A stretch of 8,918 bases of DNA from Halothiobacillaceae bacterium (GTDB taxonomy: Bacteria > Pseudomonadota > Gammaproteobacteria > Halothiobacillales > Halothiobacillaceae): positions 1-8,918 of the forward strand of contig DRZW01000191.1 in assembly GCA_011380105.1 (NCBI GenBank), read 5' to 3'. Of the stretch, positions 1-5,397 are shown piece after piece; positions within the stretch are counted from its first letter, which is position 1, and each line of letters opens with the position of its first letter. The position numbers and the translations under genes were made by a program. The notes beneath the pieces are model-generated. The model worked only from the letters and a program-made list of their open reading frames with translations, was not told the origin of the DNA and searched no databases.

Positions 1-192
1 ACAGATTTCAGCGGTTACAGAGGCGCCGTCAAGCTTAGGTGTGCCGACTTTAATGTCATCGCCATCGCCAATCATCAATACTTCATCCAGCGTCACGCTA
101 GAACCCGCCTCGCCGGCGAGCTTCTCAACGCGCAACTTGCTGCCTTGCTCAACGCGGTACTGCTTACCGCCGGTAACGACCACTGCGTACAT
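1..192 (-). CDS. rplU: 50S ribosomal protein L21, N-terminal part (cut by window edge)
   Basis: The reverse strand reads [20 protein letters not shown] from an ATG at 192 and stays open to the window edge, giving 64 codons of a protein that is normally about 103 residues. The opening ([12 protein letters not shown]) and the following acidic stretch with [17 protein letters not shown] are typical of bacterial L21, a primary 23S rRNA-binding protein of the large subunit. The Shine-Dalgarno is weak: only AGG (203-205), 10 nt before the start. A promoter (276-304) and a leader hairpin (230-251) lie just upstream, so the gene is probably transcribed on its own rather than only by read-through from the aminomutase gene. 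In most relatives rpmA (L27) follows; that would lie outside the window. Identification is firm; the C-terminus is unseen. Confidence 0.96.
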   Translation of the reverse strand, partial: MYAVVVTGGKQYRVEQGSKLRVEKLAGEAGSSVTLDEVLMIGDGDDIKVGTPKLDGASVTAEIC

Positions 193-229
193 TGTTATTA
201 AACCTGATTATGTTATTTCGAATAGCGCG

Positions 230-251
230 AAACCCGACGAGCGCCGGGTTT
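230..251 (-). promoter_or_regulatory. Hairpin in the rplU leader
   Basis: AAACCCG (230-236) is perfectly complementary to CGGGTTT (245-251), with an 8-nt loop. If transcription starts near 268, as the promoter predicts, this 7-bp stem sits in the middle of a leader of about 76 nt and ends 37 nt before the rplU start codon. It could be a binding site for autoregulation, an attenuator, or a weak terminator for read-through from the gene upstream. The run of U after the stem is only three, so a strong intrinsic terminator is unlikely. The stem is seen in the sequence; any role is inferred. Confidence 0.45.
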
Positions 252-275
252 GCAGGAACTTGTTAAAGGCGCGCA

Positions 276-304
276 ATACTAGCGCTATTTTCACAAAAGG
301 TCAA
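276..304 (-). promoter_or_regulatory. Sigma70-type promoter of rplU
   Basis: On the minus strand TTGACC (304-299) is followed after exactly 17 nt by TAGTAT (281-276), matching 5/6 and 4/6 of the -35 and -10 consensus. The next bases are TGCGCGCC, a GC-rich discriminator of the kind found in growth-rate and ppGpp-controlled promoters of ribosomal genes. Transcription would start near 268-270. The -35 box contains the TGA stop codon (303-301) of the aminomutase-like gene, so the coding region runs right into the promoter. Confidence 0.65.
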
Positions 305-1704
305 GCACCAACCTCGGCGGTATCTAGCATCGCAAGCCCGCGCGACCTTTTCATTTGCTCAAACTCGTCCTCAAAGAAAAACCGCTTTTCACCAAAAGCC
401 GGGGTCAGTTCGTGCAGCCAGGTAGCCGTTTCACTGTAACGGGCAAAGAAAGGACGCTGCGCCCACTCGGGGTTACGTCCCTGAATAAAACGCAGCACGA
501 ATACTTTCTCACCGTGCACTTCGGCCACCCCTTGGATTTCAACCTTGCCAGGGCCGGCCGACATCGACGGGCCACGGGCGGTGCGAGCCAAGCCGGACAC
601 CTTGCGGATCGCATCGCGGTAAATCTCATAGGCGCGCGCTAGAGGCACTTCAAAGCGATATTTCGCGCCGGTATCACGCTCAACAAACATGTAATAGGGA
701 ATCATCCCTAAGCGCACCTGCTCGCGCCACATCTTTTCCCACACAGCCGCATCGTCATTAATATGCTTGATTAACGGGCTTTGGGTGCGGATTTCCGCGC
801 CGGTAGCACGAATCCGCCGCACCGCTTCACGGAATACCGGGGTTTGCATTTCCCGATAGTGGTTAATATGCGCCATCACCGCGACATGCTTGCCAGAATC
901 AGTCAGACGGGTAAACCAATCCAGCAGCTCATCCGCATCCGGGTCGGTCACAAAACGGTATGGCCAGAACGATAGCGCCTTGGTGCCGATACGAATCGTC
1001 TGCAAATGCGCCAACTTTGGTGCCAACATTCCTTCCAAGTAGGGTGCTAAATGCTTGGTCTTCATGACCATAGGATCACCACCAGTCATTAACAGGTCGG
1101 TGATATTCGGATGCTCAGCGAGGTAGGCCAGTAATTTGTCGGCCTCCTTGGAGGCGATTTTCAGATCCTTATCACCAACAAACTGCGCCCAGCGGAAACA
1201 GAAAGTGCAATAACTATGGCAAGTCTGGCCTTGGCTGGGGAAAAACAACGCCGTTTCCCGATATTTGTGTTGTACACCCTCAACTACCTTGCCATCGACC
1301 ATCGGCAGGTTTAGTTCCATTTGCCCGGCCGGATGAGGGTTGAGCTGATGGCGCAGCTTCCAGGCCAGCGCTTGGATTTCGGCCTTGGGCGCCTGATCTC
1401 GATGCAGCTGGGCCATTTGTTCAAACATTTCCGGCTCGAGCATATCGCGCTGCGGAAAGGTAAGCGCAAAGATCGGGTCATCAGGGACATTTTCCCAATT
1501 GATCAGATGATCAATCACATAGCGGTTAACCCGAAACGGCAGCACACTGGCCACGACCTTCATCTCAAAACGCGTTTGCTCATCGAGCCGATTTAATTGT
1601 TCAATCCGCTCCAAATGCCGCTCGGTGAACACTTCCAACTTCGGCGGTGTTTCCGGGGCAACAAACGAATCCTGAATATTCATTGGTAGTACCGCTACTG
1701 TCAT
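301..1704 (-). CDS. KamA-family radical SAM / PLP aminomutase-like protein, substrate unknown
   Basis: A 467-residue protein of the lysine 2,3-aminomutase (KAM) family. Cys162, Cys166 and Cys169 (CHSYCTFC) form the CxxxCxxC site for the 4Fe-4S cluster that cleaves S-adenosylmethionine. TGGDP (207-211) is the SAM-binding loop, HINH (279-282) matches a conserved KAM segment, and Lys387 in GPGK is the likely pyridoxal-phosphate lysine. Arg171, two residues after the last Cys, matches the clostridial KAM arginine that holds the substrate carboxylate, so an amino-acid substrate is likely. Of the two KAM aspartates that bind the lysine side-chain amine, one region keeps an Asp (ERDTG, 342-346) but the other appears to be Ser380, so lysine may not be the substrate. 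It is longer than KAM (about 416) and EpmB (about 342), with an extra tail after the PLP site. Start: ATG at 1704 has GAGG 4 nt upstream. A GTG at 1749 and an ATG at 1683 are in frame but lack a ribosome site. Family sure, reaction not. Confidence 0.9.
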   Translation of the reverse strand: MTVAVLPMNIQDSFVAPETPPKLEVFTERHLERIEQLNRLDEQTRFEMKVVASVLPFRVNRYVIDHLINWENVPDDPIFALTFPQRDMLEPEMFEQMAQLHRDQAPKAEIQALAWKLRHQLNPHPAGQMELNLPMVDGKVVEGVQHKYRETALFFPSQGQTCHSYCTFCFRWAQFVGDKDLKIASKEADKLLAYLAEHPNITDLLMTGGDPMVMKTKHLAPYLEGMLAPKLAHLQTIRIGTKALSFWPYRFVTDPDADELLDWFTRLTDSGKHVAVMAHINHYREMQTPVFREAVRRIRATGAEIRTQSPLIKHINDDAAVWEKMWREQVRLGMIPYYMFVERDTGAKYRFEVPLARAYEIYRDAIRKVSGLARTARGPSMSAGPGKVEIQGVAEVHGEKVFVLRFIQGRNPEWAQRPFFARYSETATWLHELTPAFGEKRFFFEDEFEQMKRSRGLAMLDTAEVGA

Positions 1705-1760
1705 AAAACCTCGTCTCACAGTTGGGTAGGTGAACATGACGCCGAGCACAGTTTTCGGGC

Positions 1761-1788
1761 AGTCTACTGTTTATTTTGATAAAAACAA
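1761..1788 (-). promoter_or_regulatory. Possible promoter of the aminomutase-like gene
   Basis: TTGTTT (1788-1783), a 16-nt A/T-rich spacer and TAGACT (1766-1761) lie on the minus strand 57 nt before the chosen start. The match is only moderate, so this is a candidate. A direct repeat upstream (1812-1841) would lie around -58 to -88, a position suited to an activator. Confidence 0.3.
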
Positions 1789-1811
1789 CCGCTTAAATTT
1801 ATTTGCCACAG

Positions 1812-1841
1812 CCCTCATCAGCCATTTTTAACCCTCATCAG
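1812..1841. repeat. Tandem 10-bp direct repeat, possible operator
   Basis: CCCTCATCAG occurs twice without mismatch, at 1812-1821 and 1832-1841, exactly 20 bp apart from start to start. That is about two turns of DNA helix, which would place both copies on the same face. The pair lies in the spacer between two divergent genes, upstream of both candidate promoters (1761-1788 minus and 1876-1903 plus). This geometry is common for a regulator binding as a tandem dimer. The repeat is directly visible; the regulator is unknown. Confidence 0.5.
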
Positions 1842-1875
1842 TAAAGACTATCTGCACCAGTAGCAGCACTGCACA

Positions 1876-1903
1876 TTGCAGGGTTCAGTGGTACGGCTAT
1901 CAT
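1876..1903 (+). promoter_or_regulatory. Possible promoter of the CPBP protease gene
   Basis: TTGCAG (1876-1881), a 16-nt spacer and TATCAT (1898-1903) match 4/6 and 5/6 of the sigma70 boxes. Transcription would start near 1910, leaving a short leader with AAGGG (1920-1924) as ribosome site, 12 nt before the ATG. The ribosome-site spacing is longer than ideal. Confidence 0.4.
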
Positions 1904-1936
1904 GACTATTTTGCAAAACAAGGGCATTAACCAACC

Positions 1937-2713
1937 ATGAGAACAACCGGGGATATCTACACTTTACTGCTCGCGACCGCATTGGGGTGCGCAGGCTTTA
2001 TCAGCGCCTGGCACTTTGGACGGGTAGACACACCGGCCATCAGCGCGCTGGTGATCATGCTCATTGCCGCTTGGTTGGGCATTACCGGGCATAGAGGGCA
2101 TCAAATTGGCATCTATACCGGCTTTATTGCCGCGGTTATCTTAAGCCTGCATTACTGGCCCGGCTTTGATAGCCAGTTAATCTGGGCATCGCGGCAGCTC
2201 TGCCCGGATTGCGCTTCGTTTAACCTGTATCTGCATTTTGATCAGCTATTGATCATTACCATCTGGCTGCCTTTACTGATCGGCCAGCTTGCGCCCAAGG
2301 CGGGGGTTGATGTCTGGCTGGTGGCATTAGGGAGTCTGGTCGGCGCCATCGCAGCCGGGATAGCTTTGGGCTTGATCGCCTTTGATCCGCGCCTGCCCAG
2401 CCAGGCGCTGTTCATCTTTGCCGGTCTGAACTTAATCACCGTAATCACCGAAGAAATTCTATTCCGCGGCTTTCTGCAGGGGCGTATTTTAAAGCCCTTA
2501 GGGTCGGTTCATGCCTGGTGGATTTCGGCAATCATTTTCGGTGCCGCGCATCTGGCGTTTGCCGGACCGGAGTTCGCTGCCGTGGCCGCCATCGCTGGGC
2601 TGGGTTACGGCTATGTGTTCTGGAAAACCGGCTCATTGATCCCCGCCATTGCACTGCACTGGCTGGTCAATGTGATCCATTTTTCGCTGTTTAGCTACCC
2701 TTATTTGGCGTAA
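1937..2713 (+). CDS. CPBP-family intramembrane metalloprotease (CAAX/Abi type)
   Basis: A 258-residue very hydrophobic protein with about seven or eight predicted membrane segments. It carries all three CPBP motifs: EEILFR (172-177, the EExxxR motif with catalytic Glu), F201xxxH205 (FGAAH) and H241xxxN245 (HWLVN). In the family these glutamate and histidine residues line the active site of an intramembrane protease related to eukaryotic Rce1. Bacterial members mature peptides, cleave membrane proteins or confer bacteriocin self-immunity; nothing here shows which. No bacteriocin or peptide gene is nearby. The gene stands alone on its strand, is divergent from the aminomutase-like gene, and its last 23 bp overlap the end of the convergent heme monooxygenase gene. 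The family is clear; the target is unknown. Confidence 0.9.
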   Translation: MRTTGDIYTLLLATALGCAGFISAWHFGRVDTPAISALVIMLIAAWLGITGHRGHQIGIYTGFIAAVILSLHYWPGFDSQLIWASRQLCPDCASFNLYLHFDQLLIITIWLPLLIGQLAPKAGVDVWLVALGSLVGAIAAGIALGLIAFDPRLPSQALFIFAGLNLITVITEEILFRGFLQGRILKPLGSVHAWWISAIIFGAAHLAFAGPEFAAVAAIAGLGYGYVFWKTGSLIPAIALHWLVNVIHFSLFSYPYLA

Positions 2714-3038
2714 GTGCGACCCAGGGCATATATTCGGACTGCACCACTTCAAAACCTTCAAACTGCGGTGGACCGAGATATAAATGCTTGCGGCTACCTG
2801 CGTTTCGATGTGCGACACGAAAAGCTTCCGAGCGGGTCCAAGCTTCAAAATGTGCTTGGCTTTCCCAGAGCACATGCGAGGAATACAACGTGTACTCATC
2901 GGTGCTTGCACCGCGCAACAAGTGAAATGCAATAAAACCCGGCACGCTTTTGAGGTTAGAATCACGCTCGGCCCAGGCTTGTTCGAACTCCTGCTCACTG
3001 CCGGGGCAGATACGAAAACGGTTCATGGCAATATACAT
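2691..3038 (-). CDS. IsdG-type heme-degrading monooxygenase (ABM fold)
   Basis: A 115-residue cytoplasmic protein with the ferredoxin-like antibiotic-biosynthesis-monooxygenase fold, usual length for a single-domain member. The opening MYIAMNRFRICPGSE, then VPGFIAFHLLRG and HFEAWTRSEAFRVAH, are typical of the IsdG/IsdI branch. Asn6, Trp67 and His77 match in identity and spacing the Asn-Trp-His catalytic set of staphylococcal IsdG. The family opens the heme ring with O2 and releases iron, so a role in heme iron use or detoxification is likely. Start: ATG at 3038 has AAGGAG about 11 nt upstream (3051-3056). A second ATG at 3026 is possible but would remove residues before the catalytic Asn, and the longer in-frame extension to 3077 has no ribosome site. 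No heme transporter or TonB receptor is adjacent. It converges on the CPBP gene (23-bp overlap) and diverges from the TraB gene, so it is probably monocistronic. Confidence 0.88.
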   Translation of the reverse strand: MYIAMNRFRICPGSEQEFEQAWAERDSNLKSVPGFIAFHLLRGASTDEYTLYSSHVLWESQAHFEAWTRSEAFRVAHRNAGSRKHLYLGPPQFEGFEVVQSEYMPWVALTPNKGS

Positions 3039-3055
3039 GGGCAGCAACGCTCCTT

Positions 3056-3061
3056 TATAAT
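3056..3061 (+). promoter_or_regulatory. Perfect -10 box before the TraB-family gene
   Basis: TATAAT at 3056-3061 is an exact sigma70 -10 consensus ending 21 nt before the start codon at 3083. No good -35 box lies 16-18 nt upstream, where the divergent monooxygenase gene begins. The same bases carry that gene's ribosome site on the other strand. If used, the leader would be about 15 nt, which fits the very short spacing of AAGG (3076-3079) to the ATG. Confidence 0.35.
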
Positions 3062-3082
3062 TCCAATTAAAACCCAAGGCTT

Positions 3083-4321
3083 ATGTCCAATCTAGATAGT
3101 AACGCAATTGCGACAAACTACAACCAGCCCTCCGGCCCAATAGCCGTGATTGAGCGCGATAACACGCGCTACACCTTATTGGGTACAGCGCATGTATCCC
3201 AAAAAAGTGCGGATGATGTCAGGCTATTGCTCGACCAGGGCCATTATGATGCTGTTGCCATCGAACTCTGCCCGGCTCGTCATGAAGCAATGACCAATCC
3301 GGATGTCTGGGGACAGACGGATTTATATCAGGTCTTCAAGCAGGGGCGCACCACCATGATGGCAGCCAGCCTGGCGCTAAGCGCTTATCAACAGCGGATT
3401 GCTGAGCAGTTTGGTATTGAGCCGGGCGCGGAAATGCGTGCGGCCATTGACGGCGCGCTGGCGCGTGGCCTGCCGGTATTATTGATTGACCGCGACATTG
3501 GCATCACCTTAAAGCGTGTTTACCGCCGCCTGCCTTGGTGGCGTCGTATCGGTCTGTTTAGCGGCCTAATCGGCTCGGTGGTTTCGCGTGAGAAAGTTGA
3601 TGAGGTTGAAATTGAGCGTCTAAAGCAGGGCGATATTCTGGAAACCACTTTCGCTGAATTCGCAGAGCGCGACGATGATCTCTATCAACCCTTGATCGCT
3701 GAACGCGATGAATATATGGCCGCTCGTCTGCGCGAGGAAGCCGCTGATAGTGGGTACAAAAACATCCTCGCTGTCATCGGTGCCGGTCACTTAAAAGGCA
3801 TGGGATCGCATTTAGCCGAGCAACAAGTCAGCGAACCCCCAGAAACCACCATTGCCAAACTCGAATCACTGCCGCCAAAATCACGCTGGCCGAAGTTTAT
3901 CCCTTGGGTTATCGTCGCCGTTATCTTAATCGGGTTTGCCCTAGGGTTCTCGCAGAGCACTGAGACCGGCAAACTAATGCTCTGGGACTGGATTTTGATC
4001 AATGGCGCCCTATCGGCCTTGGGGGTTGTCATCGCCGGCGGTCACCCCATGACCATTCTCGCCGCTTTTATTGCCGCACCTTGGACCTCACTCAACCCCA
4101 CTATTGGGGCAAGCATGGTCGCCGGGGCGGTAGAGTTATACTTCCGTAAGCCCCGGGTGGCTGATTTCAATGCGCTGCGCGCGGACATTGTGCATTGGAA
4201 AGGCTGGTGGAAAAACCGCGTCTCCCGGACATTGCTGGTATTCTTTTTCGCCGGATTCGGCTCTACTGCGGGCACCTACATCGCCGGATACATGATTTAC
4301 GGCCGTCTGTTTGGCGGATAA
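3083..4321 (+). CDS. TraB/PrgY-family membrane protein
   Basis: A 412-residue protein with an N-terminal TraB/PrgY domain (about 20-245) and a membrane-embedded C-terminus. Visible family motifs are GTAHVS (34-39), ELCPAR (61-66), LLIDRD (133-138), ERDEYMA (207-213) and GAGH (233-236). The paired GTAH and GAGH motifs, with Glu61 and Arg66, are what the family shares with the TIKI/GumN-like putative metalloproteases. Hydrophobic spans lie near 272-290, 303-336 and 382-407, suggesting three or four membrane segments. Enterococcal TraB/PrgY blocks the cell's own sex-pheromone activity; the role of proteobacterial members is not established. No conjugation gene is near, so pheromone control is not implied. 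The start has AAGG only 3 nt upstream, but no better start precedes the domain. No strong terminator follows in the 213-bp gap to suhB. Confidence 0.88.
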   Translation: MSNLDSNAIATNYNQPSGPIAVIERDNTRYTLLGTAHVSQKSADDVRLLLDQGHYDAVAIELCPARHEAMTNPDVWGQTDLYQVFKQGRTTMMAASLALSAYQQRIAEQFGIEPGAEMRAAIDGALARGLPVLLIDRDIGITLKRVYRRLPWWRRIGLFSGLIGSVVSREKVDEVEIERLKQGDILETTFAEFAERDDDLYQPLIAERDEYMAARLREEAADSGYKNILAVIGAGHLKGMGSHLAEQQVSEPPETTIAKLESLPPKSRWPKFIPWVIVAVILIGFALGFSQSTETGKLMLWDWILINGALSALGVVIAGGHPMTILAAFIAAPWTSLNPTIGASMVAGAVELYFRKPRVADFNALRADIVHWKGWWKNRVSRTLLVFFFAGFGSTAGTYIAGYMIYGRLFGG

Positions 4322-4424
4322 AGCGCGCCGCCATTACAAAAAGGGCATTTAATGCCAGTAGAATATCATGCCTGATAGATCACCCCGGACGGGCATTGCA
4401 TCACTCAAGGGGAGCACCAAGCGG
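4322..4424. other. TraB-suhB spacer, no gene seen
   Basis: No coding region is supported here. A small near-perfect palindrome (GGCATTTAATGCC, 4344-4356) follows the TraB stop but has no T-run after it, so it is not a convincing terminator. The suhB promoter candidate begins at 4425. Confidence 0.5.
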
Positions 4425-4453
4425 TAGGTAATTAGCCATTTTTACCGTAAAAT
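4425..4453 (+). promoter_or_regulatory. Candidate suhB promoter with GC-rich discriminator
   Basis: TAAAAT (4448-4453) matches 5/6 of the -10 consensus and is followed at once by GCGCGCC. TAGGTA (4425-4430), 17 nt upstream, is a poor -35. Start would be near 4460, leaving a leader of about 75 nt with a small stem (CCATC/GATGG with a 7-nt loop, just after the start). The discriminator nearly equals the one at the rplU promoter. Confidence 0.4.
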
Positions 4454-4534
4454 GCGCGCCAATCCCATCCAAACGCGATGGATAATTGATCTCTAATTCC
4501 AGTCAACACCTTACTTTTCGGGAAGGTTCTTGGT

Positions 4535-5323
4535 ATGCATCCCATGCTCAATATTGCGGTGCGCGCAGCTAGGTCTGCCGGTGACATCATTGACCGCAAC
4601 CGCCACCGCATCACTGATTTAACCATTGAATCCAAGCAACGCAATGACTATGTCAGCGATGTGGACCGTCAGGCGGAAGCCAGCATCATTAATACCTTAA
4701 CCCGCGCCTACCCGGATCATGCTATTTTGGCTGAAGAAAGCGGCGATCAGGGTCAGGGGGAAAGTGATTACCGCTGGATTATCGATCCGCTCGACGGCAC
4801 GACAAACTTCTTGCATGGCATCCCTCATTTCGCGGTTTCAATAGCCCTGGAACATCAAGGCAAATTGCTGCTCGGGCTGGTCTACAACCCCGTTACCGAA
4901 GAGCTATTTGTTGCAGAGCGCGGCAATGGCGCGTTTCTCAATAACCGTCGCATCCGCGTAACCAAACGCCGAGGACTAGAAGGTGCACTGCTGGCTACCG
5001 GCATCCCGTTTAATCAGGATCGCAATTTCAAGCGTTTTATTGACACCACCAGTGCTTTTTACGGGCCGATTTCCGGGGTACGTCGCTTTGGCTCGGCCGC
5101 GTTGGACTTGGCTTATGTCGCCTGTGGTCGTTTTGATGGTTACTGGGAATACGGGCTGAAGCCTTGGGATGTGGCCGCAGGCGCATTATTGGTGCGTGAG
5201 GCCGGTGGGGTGGTTATTGATACTGATGGCAGTGACTCTTATCTTAAAACCGGCAATGTTATTGCCGCCAACCCGAAATTAACCCATCAGATGCTGCAAA
5301 CCATTAAGCAGGCTACCGACTAA
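4535..5323 (+). CDS. suhB: Inositol-1-monophosphatase / rRNA antitermination factor SuhB
   Basis: A 262-residue protein, close to the 267 of E. coli SuhB. It belongs to the lithium-sensitive inositol monophosphatase family (Mg-dependent hydrolysis of myo-inositol phosphates). Metal ligands are all present: Glu67 in ILAEESG, Asp84 and Asp87 in the WIIDPLDGTTNF signature (81-92), and Asp212 in the second signature WDVAAGALLVREAGG (211-225). These numbers coincide with the E. coli residues. The N-terminus MHPMLNIAVRAAR is nearly the E. coli sequence, which fixes the start; GGAAGG lies 8 nt upstream. In E. coli the protein also joins the Nus complex that supports rRNA transcription and folding. 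Whether this copy does so cannot be read from the sequence. It ends at a strong terminator and faces secF, a layout also found in pseudomonads. Confidence 0.96.
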   Translation: MHPMLNIAVRAARSAGDIIDRNRHRITDLTIESKQRNDYVSDVDRQAEASIINTLTRAYPDHAILAEESGDQGQGESDYRWIIDPLDGTTNFLHGIPHFAVSIALEHQGKLLLGLVYNPVTEELFVAERGNGAFLNNRRIRVTKRRGLEGALLATGIPFNQDRNFKRFIDTTSAFYGPISGVRRFGSAALDLAYVACGRFDGYWEYGLKPWDVAAGALLVREAGGVVIDTDGSDSYLKTGNVIAANPKLTHQMLQTIKQATD

Positions 5324-5351
5324 ATCAAAATCTGAAAACCAAATGTCAAAC

Positions 5352-5375
5352 GGGGCTTAAATCAGCCCCTTTTTT
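5352..5375 (+). terminator. Rho-independent terminator of suhB
   Basis: GGGGCT (5352-5357), a 6-nt loop (TAAATC) and AGCCCC (5364-5369) form a perfect 6-bp GC-rich stem, followed directly by six T (5370-5375). It lies 28 bp after the suhB stop. Read from the other strand the stem is followed only by GTTTG, so it would serve the convergent secF weakly at best. Confidence 0.9.
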
Positions 5376-5397
5376 GTGGTTTATTTATTTTTACCGA

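Noticed and set aside
221..289. Long-range stem AATAGCGC (221-228) with GCGCTATT (282-289) enclosing the rplU leader hairpin
   Set aside because: The 8-bp complementarity is real, but the distal arm lies in the spacer of the predicted rplU promoter and would not be in that transcript. It could matter only for read-through RNA from upstream.
41..439. Plus-strand open frame across rplU and the aminomutase gene end
   Set aside because: It is antisense to two well-supported genes and its protein has no family resemblance or membrane/motif structure.
1705..1749. Longer start of the aminomutase-like protein (GTG at 1749 or ATG at 1737)
   Set aside because: Neither has a ribosome site, while ATG at 1704 has GAGG just upstream, and the extra residues are not conserved-looking.
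4344..4356. GGCATTTAATGCC as terminator of the TraB-family gene
   Set aside because: The effective stem is about 4 bp and no T-run follows.
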